DNA of 64,000 nucleotides, taken from the NCBI GenBank assembly GCA_963082875.1, contig OY720100.1, positions 4,526,001-4,590,000 of the forward strand, written 5' to 3'. Position 1 is the stretch's first letter. Each line of letters starts with the position of its first letter. The notes under the pieces were generated by a model. It was not told the origin of the DNA and searched no databases. It saw nothing but the letters and a program-made list of their open reading frames with translations. This DNA comes from Corella eumyota. Its lineage: Eukaryota; Chordata; Ascidiacea; Phlebobranchia; Corellidae. The position numbers were made by a program, and so were the translations under genes. Positions 1 through 35,928 of this stretch are shown here, one piece after another.

Positions 1-149
1 ATGAAGTTTAAATGACAAAAAACGAAAAATTTAAATTTACAGGTTAATTTATGAATATAAAATCATTTACAAAACACTACAAAACTAGAGTAGAAAAACA
101 AGAAATTTTTTGATTTTAAAATTTTTTTTTATTTCTATAAATTTTTTAG

Positions 150-2336
150 GTTTTCTTTTACGAGAATGGATCAAGGTAAAATGTTTGCCTTTCTTGGACT
201 TATAATGGCATCTGTACAAGGAGGTTACATAAGAAGAAAAATGGAAGGAAAAGAAAAGAAACTTGCCATGCAGGTAGTTAATGAACTAAAATCAAGAAAA
301 AAAATTTTTTTATTTTTTTTTAATATAAGTAAAAAAATAATATGTTTTAATATATTTTTTATGTAACTTAAATTCTAAAAATTAAATAAATTGTTGGCAA
401 ATTTTTTTACAAAGTTTAAAATGGGCTGAAGTCTTAAACACAACATTTAACATTTTTGTTTACTTACTAACTTCCTTTGTTTTGACTAAGTTTTCCTTTT
501 TACTTAATTCATCCCCCAGGCTTATAAAGTTCTGTCTTATTATGATAATTGATCTTCTAAATTTCCATCCAAATTAGCAATTAAATATTTAACATATTAT
601 ACTTTTCATATTAGGTTAACTTTAATTTGTAGTTTTTATTTTAAATTAAATGTATTATACTTTAGAAAACACTAACTTTCCCTATTCAGAATTGGTAGTT
701 TATTTAAAGCTGTAATTTAAAATATGTATATACTAATTAAATCCCTTTATAATTAAAATAGTTTATATTCTTCTAGGAATTTAAATTCTTACTAATGTAA
801 AGCTTCTAGTTTAAAATGTTAAGTACATGTTGGTTAATGTTGCTTTAAAAAGAAATAGAAAGCATGCTATAGCTTTTGTAAATACACTGCCAAAAATCGT
901 GGCTATTTTTAAATAAAATAGGGTATATATTTAAATATAAGTGGTCAAAAAATTTGATTAAATATAACATTTTGAATACCTTTATATAATTTCAGGGAAT
1001 AATGATATTAATTCCTGGTTTTGTGATTGTTGGTCTTTCTACATCATGTTGGATGCTCTATGCTGGTCTTATATTATTTGCAATTGGTAAGTATACTTTA
1101 CTTAATTTTTAAATTATCCATACAACAAAAACTTTGTATTTTATATTTTATATTTTTTGTTTCAAGTAAATATATTATATCTATATGTGGGAAATTTACG
1201 GTTTTAAACTTTTTTTTGTATAAACTATATAAACATATCAAATCAATTTTTATATTTAAAGTAGTTTTTATAGTTTTATAAATTTTATTTTTACTAGTAA
1301 CCTGATATTTTAATTTTATCCCGTTAAATAATTTTAAAACATTATTAAATCATTATTCCAAATCAATTAACTTGATAGGCTTTTGCAAATTAAAATTACT
1401 AGCCATACGAAAGGTGTAGGTATATGTTAACTAATAGTTGTTGCAATAGAAGTGGATTACAACCTATTTAAAATCAAAATTTTACAAATAAGAAAAAATA
1501 TTTTAACAATTTGTTTTTATTTTAGCTGCAGCTTCGGTAGTGACTTGTATTTCCTCGCTGACATCATCGCACGGTAAGCACTTTAACTTTTTCGCAGTAA
1601 AACTTTTAAAAAAAGTGTTTTGCATTTTTTATTTAATTTTTTTTTTTATTTAAAAGTTTTAAACAAAATCAATATTAATATAAGAGAACTTTTTTTAATG
1701 GTGCTTGTATTTACAGTGACCATATTGGCTATTATTCAAAAAAGAAAATGTATTTAGTATAAAATTTACCTAAATTTTAGTTATTTGTCTTCACTTTTGA
1801 TTATAATATTTAATTTAAAACATTTAGTGATAAATCACTTCTTAATAATTATCTTTTCGGTATTAACATATTAATATAGCAGCAAAATAAAGTGTAGGAA
1901 ATTGTCTTATTGCTTCCTTTTCCTGGCACACTAACAGCTTATTGTCTCTGCTTTTATGCTGATTTAAACAGCATTTTAATCACAGAAAATTTCAAACTAA
2001 AACACAAATTTATGTGTTTTTTGGGGAGATTTCAACAAAAGTTATCAAATTATTTATAAATTTTAATGTTTACTTTTTTAGTTAATAGAAAAATTTATGA
2101 AAACTTTTATTATATATTTAAATTTAACAACAGGTTTGGAATCAGAAAAGGGTCGTGTCATGGGAATACTGCGTTCACTTGGTGCCCTGGCACGTGCCAC
2201 CGGACCCATTTGTGCTGCGACATCTTATTGGTTAGTCGGTGCAACCCCAACCTATATCGTTGGTGGTATCTTACTTTTTATTCCACTATTACTGTTAAAA
2301 CAATTACAAGTACCAAGTGTTAAAAAAACTGAGTAA
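150..2336 (+). CDS. MFSD10: MFSD10-type major facilitator transporter, C-terminal four exons (5' end outside window)
   Basis: This is the 3' end of a membrane transporter gene of the major facilitator superfamily. Exons read as 150-273, 996-1086, 1526-1573 and 2134-2336, all with GT-AG junctions and consistent phase, giving about 154 residues to a TAA stop. The peptide contains QGKMFAFLGLIMASVQGGY and, near the end, KGRVMGILRSLGALARATGP followed by SYWLVGA. These are the hallmark C-terminal stretches of vertebrate MFSD10 (TETRAN), an organic-anion or drug efflux-type transporter. Hydrophobic runs in exons 1, 2 and 4 fit the last transmembrane helices, and the tail ends in a short charged segment. 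The first 149 bases are intron. An AATAAA at 3350-3355 is a candidate polyadenylation signal. Seen: the ORF and junctions. Known: the family. Inferred: the transport substrate, which is not shown by the sequence. Confidence 0.9.
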
Positions 2337-4097
2337 TTTAGGAGATCAATTATAGGTAATTTTAATTAAAATTTCAACCTACTTTACACATTTTGTAAAT
2401 CATTGCAAAAATTATAAATCAATATAAAAAGGTAACAAAAAACATTATTTGCAAAATGTAAAAAAAATTTTTTATTGCTCTGTATATTATTTAGAACATT
2501 TTTGTGTTATTATACTAATTAGTACTTTAGCAATATTAATATTAATTTTACTCTGTAGTTTTTACTAACTAATTTTCAATTTATACTTCTATAAAGTAGA
2601 CTTTATGTAAAGGCAATATTTTTTTATTGTATGTGTCGTGTTATTAAAATGTAAACGTTTTTAACTAAGTTACAGTTTTTGTCATTTTTTTATCAATTTA
2701 TGCAACCTATTTTCTGCCTGTCAAGTTTCGTGTTTGTTAGTTAAAATTTGACAATTATCTGTTATCTGATTGTATTAAGGATATTGAAGTATTTTTTATG
2801 TAGATTTTTTTTAACTTTGGAAAAATGTGAGATTTTTTTTATTTGAAATATGGAGCATTAAAGCAGTTTTTTTTTTTTTTTAAATTTTTGTTTGCTAAAT
2901 GAACTGTATTAAGTTACTTTTAATTGACATTTATACAATTTTGGCTTTTGCAAATCATTATTTTACCCATTTTGCCTGCTTTTTACTAGGAAATTTTAAA
3001 ACATGTGCACTTTTTATTCATTTTGCCTTTTTGATGTGTATCATATCGATATTTTGTACTTTAATTGCATTTTTAACCAAGTAGTTACAGTGTCATATCT
3101 AATAGTGTATCGTAGTTTAATCATGTTCTAAAAATATGCAGAAATATACAAGTTTTACAAATATACACACCAACTTCACTTGCGGCTTGAAATATATATT
3201 TTTATTTGCATCATTTACACTAATCATAATGGTACATTGTGCTCATAGTTTAACATTCCTTCTGTTTTAAATTTTGTATTATTATTTTTTAAGATCAAAT
3301 CGATTTACTTTTATTACTTTGGATGTACTTTAAATGTAGACATGGATTTAATAAAATTAAAAAAATAAAATTTTTATTAAAAAAAAATGTATTTATTAAA
3401 AAATAAAAAATATTTTATCATGAATATATTTATAAGGCTACGTCAAGTCGTCAGAAATTTAAGCTATTTTTTAAATTTTTTTACATGCCAGGTGCCATCA
3501 TTTTTTTTTTAATTTTGTGGTATGTGACATCAGATAATTTAAGGTGATAACACATGTTTTCTGACCATAATAATTGTGCAATGCGTTATCGTTTTCGCTC
3601 AGTTGGTTTTCATTAGTTTTGCATATAAAGGTAGGTTAATTTCGTGTTGCAGGTAGACTTTGGCTGTTTAAAACGTTAGGTTAAATAAAAAAACATTTTC
3701 GATTATCTTTTATAAAGTATATGACATAGTGATTAGTTATTAATTGTTTTGTTTCTATGTGTAAGCCCGGCATAGTTAAACTTAAATACTGTTAGTCATT
3801 CATTCAGGCTGTCGGGTCAGGCAAAGCGCCATAATGACTTGGTCGCTAACCTATTGAATTTACAATTAAGGGCAAAAAGGATTTTTGGTAGAAACTGATG
3901 GCAATAAAACAAATTAACGGTGTAAAAATTTTTTTAGAAATTGTTAATTTTTTAATTTAATAAAACTTCGTCTGTTTGTGTTTCTAGACAATTATAATTT
4001 AAAAAAAAATATGTTTTTTTCAAATAATATTTAAATGTGATTTTTACAACTGTTGGCCTGTGAAACTGGCTGCAAGAATTGGATATTTCGATTTTCT
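2337..4097. other. MFSD10 3' UTR and MFSD10-COP1 intergenic region
   Basis: This AT-rich stretch holds the probable MFSD10 3' UTR and the COP1 5' flank. A short ORF at 2899-3084 is hydrophobic but matches nothing I know and is likely chance. A pyrimidine-rich stretch ending in TAG at about 3988 could be a splice acceptor for a COP1 5' UTR intron or for spliced-leader trans-splicing, which ascidians use. A short upstream ATG at 4010 opens a frame that closes quickly. I see no other gene. Confidence 0.6.
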
Positions 4098-6059
4098 ATG
4101 ATAAAGAATAAAATGATGAAGCGCTCATCAAGTGGAACGTCTTTAAAAATAACTGCAACAGATTCGAACTCAAAGAAAATAAACCCAACTGTTCTAGGAA
4201 CCTATCGCGACATCAACCATGACTTTATTTGCCCGATTTGTTTTAATTTAATCGAGGAGGCCTACATGACAAAATGTGGCCACACATTTTGCTTTTCATG
4301 TCTTAAGAGAAGCTTGGATGTTAGTAATAAGTGTGTTAAATGTAGCACTTTGTTAAAAAACAAGGACGAAATTTATCCCAATTTTTTACTCAACGATTTG
4401 ATTCAAAAACAAAAAAAGAAAATGGAAGAAATGATGTCCACTTCAAAAAGGATGAAAATAGATTGTCGATTGTGGGAATGGCAATCGTTTTTAGCAGCTG
4501 ACGAAAGCGATTTACATTTAACAGATCTCGACCAAATGTTGAAGCTTTTACAGGAAAAACGAAAGAAAATAATGCAAGATAGCTCGTCAGCCAACAACCA
4601 AGTGTTATTAGAATTTTTGTCTGAGTTACGAAAGAAAAAACAAGCAGCTCTCGAGAAGATACGGCAAGAATTATCTGTTGTTGAAACTGATATATCGAGA
4701 GTTGAAAGTGCTTTAGAATCGACATCAAATGACGAAATGTCAGTTGTTCCCCACAACAACCCAATACTTGCCAAAAAAGAGCAACTTGTACCGAAACCAA
4801 CAAGTGTTAAGATCGAAAATGGAGACAGTGTTGTCTCAACATCATCTGAAACTTCTAATGGCAGTGAAACCTTTAACAACATGTCGCAAAAGAGTAAATT
4901 AGATGAATGTGCAATGCATCGGACTTTGGCGAAACGGCGCTGTAAATTACATGCACATTTTGATGACCTGCAACAGTGTTATTATAATACTCGGATGAGT
5001 GAGTTGGCACCAGTTGAAGAACGAAGTGCTGAATTACTTTCTAATTTCAGTAATAAACTTCGAAGTTTTACTCAGTATTCTTCGATACGATCTGTAGCTT
5101 CACTGAGTTATGCAAGTGACGTTCTCAACCAGTCTAGCATTGTGTCAAGTATTGACTTTGACAAAGATTGTGACTATTTCGCAGTGGCTGGTGTCACGAA
5201 AAAAATTAAAGTCTATGATTATGAATCAGTTGTTAGCAATGCAGTAGATGGAATTAATTGCCCAGTAGTTCAAATGGCATGTAACTCAAAAATTTCTTGT
5301 ATAAGTTGGAGTCATTATCATAAATCGTGGCTAGGCAGCAGTGATTACGAAGGCTCTGTGATATTATGGGATGCATTTACAGGCCAAAAACAAAGAGTGT
5401 TCCAGGAACATGAAAAGCGATGTTGGAGTGTTGATTTTAACACAGTTGATCCACGTTTACTGGCATCGGGGTCTGACGATGCTAAAGTAAAGTTATGGTC
5501 TTGTGATATGCAGCACTCAGTAGCTTGTATCGAAGCTAAAGCAAACGTTTGTTGTGTTCAGTTCAACCCACACACAGCATTTCACCTTGCATTTGGAGGT
5601 GCTGACCATTTTGTACATTATTATGATATTCGTAACACTAAGAAAGCACTTGCTGTGTTTCGTGGCCATAAAAAAGCAGTCTCTTATGCAAAATTTGTAT
5701 CAAAAGAAGAAATTGTGTCTGCTTCGACGGACAGCGAACTTCGTCTGTGGAAAACAAAATCCCCACCTTTCGTGAGATCTTTTCGTGGGCACACAAACGA
5801 CAAAAACTTTGTCGGACTTGCAACAAACGGGGATTATGTTGCATGTGGTAGTGAGAATAACTCACTGTATGTTTATTACAAGGGACTTTCTAAATCTCTG
5901 TTAACTTACAAATTCAACGTTGTTAAAAGTGTGTTAGATCGGGATCAAAACGACGACGAAAGCAGTGAATTTGTAAGTGCAGTGGCTTGGAGAGGTAGCT
6001 CTAACGTTTTGGCTGCAGCAAACAGCCAAGGTACTATTAAAATACTGGAACTCATTTGA
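4098..6059 (+). CDS. COP1: COP1 (RFWD2) E3 ubiquitin ligase, single exon
   Basis: COP1 is a RING E3 ligase that binds substrates carrying a Val-Pro motif through its WD40 propeller and directs them (for example c-Jun and ETV factors in mammals) to the proteasome, usually with DET1-DDB1-CUL4. The 653-residue ORF begins at the ATG at 4098. The frame stays open upstream to a TTG at 4053, but no upstream ATG exists. RING Cys/His ligands are C45, C48, C60, H62, C65, C68, C79 and C82. A coiled coil follows at about 161-207 ([16 protein letters not shown]), then a seven-bladed WD40 domain at about 320-653. Stretches such as [21 protein letters not shown] and EAKANVCC are nearly identical to vertebrate COP1, and the protein ends in TIKILELI. 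It is shorter than human COP1 (731 residues) at the N-terminus. Unlike every neighbour it has no intron. Identity is very secure. Confidence 0.98.
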   Translation: MIKNKMMKRSSSGTSLKITATDSNSKKINPTVLGTYRDINHDFICPICFNLIEEAYMTKCGHTFCFSCLKRSLDVSNKCVKCSTLLKNKDEIYPNFLLNDLIQKQKKKMEEMMSTSKRMKIDCRLWEWQSFLAADESDLHLTDLDQMLKLLQEKRKKIMQDSSSANNQVLLEFLSELRKKKQAALEKIRQELSVVETDISRVESALESTSNDEMSVVPHNNPILAKKEQLVPKPTSVKIENGDSVVSTSSETSNGSETFNNMSQKSKLDECAMHRTLAKRRCKLHAHFDDLQQCYYNTRMSELAPVEERSAELLSNFSNKLRSFTQYSSIRSVASLSYASDVLNQSSIVSSIDFDKDCDYFAVAGVTKKIKVYDYESVVSNAVDGINCPVVQMACNSKISCISWSHYHKSWLGSSDYEGSVILWDAFTGQKQRVFQEHEKRCWSVDFNTVDPRLLASGSDDAKVKLWSCDMQHSVACIEAKANVCCVQFNPHTAFHLAFGGADHFVHYYDIRNTKKALAVFRGHKKAVSYAKFVSKEEIVSASTDSELRLWKTKSPPFVRSFRGHTNDKNFVGLATNGDYVACGSENNSLYVYYKGLSKSLLTYKFNVVKSVLDRDQNDDESSEFVSAVAWRGSSNVLAAANSQGTIKILELI

Positions 6060-6857
6060 AATTTAAAGTTTATCTTAGCTTTTTGTAACTGAATTTCTTG
6101 GAAAGATTTAGAATTTGGAAAATTTACTTGCCTAAATTTTTTTTGATGTATTTAATCACTCTAAACAGCGTTTTTGTTATATAATCTCTTAATATTTATT
6201 ATATATATTTAAATTCAATTTTTAAATTTATTTTATTAAATTTATAAAGTTTTTTTATATTATTACACAACATTTTTACAGTTTTCATACTTAACTAAAG
6301 TTGCAACTCTTTTTCCTACAAAAGTTGCAAATCAATTTTCTTTTCAGTTTGTTGTATTTTGAATAGGCCAAATTATAGCTTCCTTATATTGTCCTCATAT
6401 TAATATAACTTGGTGCTTAATGTTAACCTTACTAATCTATTAAAACCACTACTAAATTCAACTCTTAAAGGCTACTTAAATAATTTCACTGACATATATA
6501 TTTTATCTGTTACTTTTTATGATTAAACTTACTAATTGATGCTTACACCATACCAATAATTTTCATATAACTGATGTTTTTGTTAAAAATATGTTACCAA
6601 CATTTGCAAAATATTTAAAAAAAAGGGTATATATAATAATGCTTTTGTTAAAATTTTTGTTAAAAAACTTATAAGGAGTAAACTTAATTTGAGCCTTTAC
6701 ATAATCGATTTTTTAAAAAAGTTCATTCATAATTTGTTACATTTAGTTAAATTTATTTGTCAAACATTTTTTATATTTTGTTATGTTCCTATGCTTACTT
6801 TGTTAACATTTTTTTAAGGATTTAAAAAATATTTTGATTTTTAAATTTAAAAAAAAA
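6060..6857. other. COP1-ERI1 intergenic region
   Basis: About 800 bases of AT-rich sequence with the COP1 3' UTR and ERI1 5' flank. A T-rich tract ending in AAG at about 6818 lies 40 bases before the ERI1 start and could be an acceptor for a 5' UTR intron or spliced leader. No ORF or RNA gene is visible. Confidence 0.5.
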
Positions 6858-9770
6858 ATGCCGCGAAAATATGTGAAGCAGAGGAAGGAAGATGACGACA
6901 AAGTGATCGATCCCGTTTACCATGCAATTGCGAGGATAAACGGAGATATAAACAGAATGAATAAAGCTGAGTTGCAATCCTACCTTTCCTCTGTAAACTT
7001 GAGCAACAAGTAATTTATATGCCAAGTTTTTGATTTTTATTTTTTTGTAAATTTGTGATAAAAAACAGTATATTTTTATTGAAATCCTTAAAAATAAAGG
7101 TTTATCTTTTTATTTAAAGCAGGATAATTTAGTCATAATTTCTTATTAAATTGTAGAAAATATTTTTTTTTATTTAATTTGCCTATAAAATACTGTATTT
7201 ACTTTTAGGGGTGTCAAAGAGGTATTACAACGCCGACTAAAAAACTATTACAAGAAGAAAAAGTTGAAGTTAAAACCTGATGTTGGTCAATGTTATCCCT
7301 ACCTTGTTGTTGTTGATTTTGAGGCAACGTGTGAGAAAAATAACGAGGCCGAATATTTGCACGAAATCATCGAGTTTCCTGCTATGTTGGTTGATACTAA
7401 AACATTTGAAATAGTAAGAAATTATTTGCTTTAAATTAATAAATATGAAAATTATGTTTTGGAAGAAAAAATATTCAAGATTATGTTACATAGATATGCA
7501 TATTTGCAAGTTCATACCTAAAAAGTCCAAACCTGGATAATTTAGTTGATAAAAAAGCTTTAGAGTCTATATGGTATTTACAATAACATACCAGTTATAC
7601 TAAGGAACCCATTTTAAAAGAACAACAAGCCATTTTAATGTCTAAATACCTGTAGTAATCCTAGCAAGATAATGTGAAATTTATTAAGAATTCAACCTAC
7701 AAAGTGGTAACCCAAAAAAAATTTTAATTTACAGAAGGACACATTTCAGAGTTACTGTAAACCAACATTAAATCTCAAATTATCAGATTTTTGTGTAAAA
7801 CTTACCGGTATTCAACAATCTCAAGTAGACGAGGCTAACGAATTTCCTGTTGTGTTGAATAATTTTGAATCATGGTTAAAGGGTCATGACCTATTGACCC
7901 CGCGACAGTGTGCCTTCGTCACAGATGGGTAAGAAAATTTACTGACTAGAAAATAAAAAAATAAAGATTGTTTTTATAACAAAAATTTTTATTTTTAAAA
8001 AATATTTATTTTAATTTATGTTGTTAATTTTTTTTTTTTTTTTTTTTTTGTATATATCTTTATCCTCGATGTGGGAAAGAATGTGCGACTTAAACATAGA
8101 GTAACATAAGTTACTCTGACCCAGTCTCGAGTTGCCTGTAGCAGTTTGGGATATTATAGAGACTATAATTGTCCAGTAATTATGCTGCTTATTAAGTGCT
8201 GGCTCAGCAGGAGTTTATACCGTTTATAGCGCCTTACTCAAGGATGCTACAGCATGAGATCAATGGGGATTGAACCCACGACCTCATGGTGGTTTAGCAA
8301 GTGTTCTTACCACTACACCACGCTGCCGGTTATTATTTTAGTAATTTACACTACAAAAGATTATAATATTTGTGTAGCATTAACCATTCATTAAACATAC
8401 TTACATAGTATGGACTATCATAAGCCAGTAATTTTTCATATAATATATTATAGGTCTTGGGATTTTAGTAGGTTTCTCAACATACAATGTTGTTTGTCAG
8501 AAGTCAAATTTCCAAAGTGGGCCAAAAAGTGGATCAATCTAAAGAAAGTATATGGAAACTTTTATAAGGTATTCAACACTTAAAAAGCATGTTTGGCAAT
8601 ATTATGTTTATTTTTTATCAATTGCTTGACGCATATAGTACCAAAAAAAGGGTTATTTTATTGCTGGAATTTAACATGATAGTAAAATACAAACCTGACT
8701 GAGTATATAATATAAAGTTTTACTTTTATAAGGTTAATGATTGATTATAGCCTCCTGACTTTCATTTTATATTTGTTCTATAGTTTATTGCAATAGTTAA
8801 TTTTTTTAAATCAAACTGCGTTAAATAAAACTAGTTTTAATAAAAGAAATGATAAAATAGTAAATCTGCAAACTGGTTGTAACTGCCCTGTATACAGGCT
8901 ATGATGTCACGGTTTTGTGTTAAGAAATTTTTAAATAAAAATTCAACTTATTTATTTTTTATTTTTAAGTTAAAAAGACCTCGCATGATGGACATGTTGT
9001 CAAACATTGGTTTAGAGTTTGAAGGAAGACATCATTGTGGTTTTGATGATGCCAAGAACTTTGCCCGAATTGTCATCAGAATGTTGCAAGATGGAGCCCA
9101 GTTTCAGGTTTTGGGATTTTTGGTTTAATTGCTATGTTTTTTTAATATATATGTAAAGGTTTGGGTCCCATTTTATAAAAGTCTGTTCACTGTAAATGTA
9201 GAATTATTTTGTTTTGGTCAGTATAAAAAAAACATGCTTTTGACTAATAGATTTTTTTTATATTTTTTTGCCTTTATGATGTATATTGTATTTTTTTGCT
9301 TTGCTAGACTAGGTTCTATTTTTGTTGAAAAGTTTTAAGATAAAATTGTAGTTAGAATTTTTTTAATTTGTAATATGTTGGATAGACTAGAGTTCTTTAT
9401 TTTTTAAATTTTAATTTTTTTTGCATGCCAATTTTAATTTATTTTTATTGTATTAAAACTATAACTCATTTTCTTAATAAGATAAAATGTTGATGCTTTA
9501 TTATATTTAGGAGATAAATAAGAATTAATATAAACAATTTTTATGATTTATGTTCAGGTAAACGAACGACTTCGCGCAGGCAAACTGGAAAATATTTCTG
9601 AGAAGGAAAGAGAATTAATTTCTTGTTTAAATTCCACAAACAGTAAAGAAATGCAAATACCATCAAACGAAGATAATGTTTTTCAAGTAGATAAGGATGA
9701 TAACGAAATAACTAAAAATTTGCAAGATTTGAAAATTAATAGTGATGACTCCCCTTCTTCTTTTAATTAA
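6858..9770 (+). CDS. ERI1: ERI1 / 3'hExo 3'-5' exoribonuclease, six exons
   Basis: ERI1 is a DEDDh 3'-5' exoribonuclease that trims histone mRNA stem-loops, the 5.8S rRNA 3' end and small RNAs. Exons are 6858-7009, 7209-7413, 7735-7928, 8454-8568, 8970-9107 and 9558-9770. All junctions are GT-AG with matching phase and give 338 residues. The N-terminal part (about 35-75) is a SAP domain (NKAELQSYLSSVNL, then VLQRRLKNYYKKKKL) that in the family contacts histone stem-loop RNA. Catalytic residues are all present: D87 and E89 in VVVDFEATCE, D183 before GSWDF, H244 and D249 in HHCGFDDAKN. The protein lacks much of the N-terminal leader of the human protein (349 residues), but a longer acidic C-terminal tail compensates. 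Intron 3 carries a SINE. AATAAA at 9818-9823 is a candidate polyadenylation signal. Chosen start: first in-frame ATG, directly after an A-run. A longer form from an upstream exon cannot be excluded. Confidence 0.97.
8051..8331 (-). mobile_element. tRNA-derived SINE copy 1 (ERI1 intron 3)
   Basis: On the minus strand this reads as a Pol III-type head (GGCAGCGTGGTGTAGTGGT as A box, GGTTGAAC-type B box region in the repeat family) followed by a conserved ~200-base body and an A/T-rich tail. Near-identical sequence recurs at 16071, 34880 and 39717 and in shortened form elsewhere, which proves that it is a dispersed repeat. It resembles the composite SINE reported from Ciona; the family name was not checked. 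Confidence 0.85.
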
Positions 9771-10465
9771 CTTTTTGTTTTTTAATATTGTTTTTTTTTG
9801 CATTTTAGTGATTTAAAAATAAATTTATAGCAAATAAATTATGTAATATTGCAATTTTATGCATTTTTAAATCAATTGTTTTTTGTTGATTTCTAATTTT
9901 TTCGGATTTTATTTTTTAAATGGAAATAAATCTATGTTTTTAATAAACATAATGAATTGTAAATAATTGGTTTAACTAATTAGTTTAATAGCCTTTTTGC
10001 TAAAAAAAAACATTTAAAATCCATATATATTTCTAAAAATCTAATATTGACACTATAGCGCAATTGCTAAAAGTAAAGAAGTTAAGGCAAACAGTGTATA
10101 ATACTAATTACATATTTATAGGGGAATGTCAAACAAAGGTACAGTTTAAGTTAATAGCAATAAAGTCACAAAAATATAAAAGATGCCCATAGCTATGGCA
10201 GTTGTCGCGTTTTATCACAACCCCTGTTCCATAAATTTCCCTTATAAAGTAAAAGTAATTTATCAATGAAAATCAAATTAAACTTGACTTCGTAGTTATT
10301 TTTAGATGTTATTTGATGTGTGTTATTTATAAACCTTTGAAGACTGTCTGTTTTTAACAACGAAATGTAAAGTATAAAAGAGAAATTATGCTAGTTAAAC
10401 GGCTTGGTGATCTGTCAAGCTAACGTCTTAACTTTCTGACGTTTGTTCTGTACAAAGCTTATAAA
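9771..10465. other. ERI1-TNK2 intergenic region
   Basis: About 700 bases without a gene: the ERI1 3' UTR, then AT-rich flank, then the TNK2 promoter region. Just before the TNK2 ATG the sequence contains TAACGTC and TGACGTT half-sites. The initiator ATG itself sits in AAAATGGCG, a YY1-like context. No TATA box at a convincing position. Confidence 0.45.
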
Positions 10466-34385
<23,920 letters not shown>

Positions 34386-34879
34386 TCGATGACGTCATTG
34401 TATCTATGTTTGCGTCAGTGTGATGTCAGCAATCTTATAGGGCGATGACGTAAGGGTTAACCAAGGTCGGTTTATCTGCTTCGATCGTGCATTTAAGCAA
34501 TTGTGTCGAAAGTGTGAAAGTGACGTCACATTTGACATAGAGCCGTGAACTTGTGACGTCATTCTTGTGAAAAGGTCTCTTAGTAATGATGGAACTTCTT
34601 ACCTCAATTCTCTATTCGGGCCCGAAATAGCGGGCTCTTCTCTTTAGCCAGTGGTGGCGCTATATCCTGTGAGGCTTATCTACGTTGAGTGCAGTATTAC
34701 GCGTGGCAATATTTCTATCTCGCTTCTTAAATATATCTTCTACTACAAATATATTGTGTGGTTTTGGCAAAGTTTTAATAGTTAGGGAAAGTTAATTTTA
34801 ACTGCAAAGAATCTATAAACCTTTTGTCCATTTATCGTTTAGGTTAATGAACTAAATTTCGGTGATGTTTTGATATATA

Positions 34880-35166
34880 CTGGCAGCGTGGTGTAGTGGT
34901 AAGAACACTTGCTACACCACTATGAGGTGGTGGGTTTAATCCCTACTGCTCTCATGCTGTAGCGCCCTTGAGTAAGTCGTTATGAACGGTATGAACTCCT
35001 GCTAAGCCAGCACTTAATCAGCTGCATAATTACCGGGCAATTATAGTCTATAATATCCCAAACTGCTAAAGGCAACTCGAGATTGGGTCGGAGTAACTGA
35101 TGTTACTCTATGTTGAAGTCGCGCATTCGACTTTCCCACATTTTCGATAAAGATATATACAAAAAA
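34880..35166 (+). mobile_element. tRNA-derived SINE copy 4, full length
   Basis: Plus-strand copy starting GGCAGCGTGGTGTAGTGGT (A box region), with GGTTTAATCCCTACTGC as B box region, the conserved body and an A/T tail (ATATATACAAAAAA). It is one of the best-preserved copies of the family in the window. Confidence 0.88.
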
Positions 35167-35533
35167 TATATATATATACAACGTAGTTAATAATAAATAA
35201 TCCCAATACAGTTAATGTTAAAAATAATATTATGATCATATACTATATTAACGTAGTAATTTAAAGTTTTGAACTGTAGGCTTAAGCCAAGTTATGGCTT
35301 TGTGGAAACGACACAAATTAGGAAGTTAATTGTTTTGCGAGGATGTGTTATGGTTTCCTTTAGAAATCTATAATGCGCATTGTAAACAAGGTAGTCATAA
35401 CTGTGGAATGCGGTTGTTAATTCAAAACTGTTTCGCAGTCCTTTTGCATACAGTTTTAAACAAGTTTTCTGTAATGGTTGTCAGTATAAAACAATAGCCA
35501 AGTGTCAACACGTACAACGGCCTCCCTATATAG

Positions 35534-35610
35534 CAGTGGTTCTCAACCTTTTTTGCCCATAGACTATCTTCAAGTTGACTTAAATATACGCGGACTTAAA
35601 CTATAGATAT
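35534..35610 (+). mobile_element. hAT (Charlie-like) DNA transposon end
   Basis: CAGTGGTTCTCAACC followed by a T-run is the typical terminal inverted repeat of hAT-Charlie type elements. An 8-bp sequence CTATATAG immediately precedes it and could be half of a target-site duplication. I do not find the opposite terminus nearby, so this is a fragment or a diverged non-autonomous copy. The downstream boundary is approximate. Confidence 0.5.
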
Positions 35611-35928
35611 AAAAATTTGTTTATTTCTAAATAAACTTTAAACACAAGCACTGTATTTTACAAAATAAAGGAATTAAATATGGTATTAATAAAATATGGA
35701 AATTAAATACGGTATGTATTAAAAGAATTCTACTGTGAGATTAACTATTTAATAACACGTGACTTGATGTCACTCTGTTCCGCTTAAATGAGTATTTGAG
35801 GACATCTTCGATTTATCCTCTTATTTACACTTAATTGCATATTCAAAAAGTGTATTTGATTCTAAATCATCTTCGGTCTTTAAATAATTATTTAACGTTT
35901 TTGAGTTAAGAATTATAAAATCGTAAAA

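Larger units (their letters stand above)
34386..35928. other. TNK2-XPNPEP1 intergenic region
   Basis: About 1.5 kb between genes. It begins with the TNK2 3' UTR, which has three TGACGTCA palindromes (34390, 34521, 34554) directly after the stop codon. It then contains a full SINE (34880-35166) and a hAT-like terminus (35534). The last 300 bases are the likely XPNPEP1 5' flank. No other gene is visible. Confidence 0.6.

Noticed and set aside
4053-4097. TTG start for COP1, adding 15 residues
   Set aside because: Animal translation normally starts at ATG, and the ATG at 4098 is the first in frame. The open stretch upstream is short enough to be chance.
4390-4882. Two long minus-strand ORFs (137 and 159 codons) over COP1
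   Set aside because: They are mirror frames of the conserved COP1 coding sequence and match no known protein.
2337-10465. Operon of MFSD10, COP1 and ERI1
   Set aside because: The genes share a strand, but gaps of about 1.7, 0.8 and 0.7 kb are larger than typical ascidian operon spacing.
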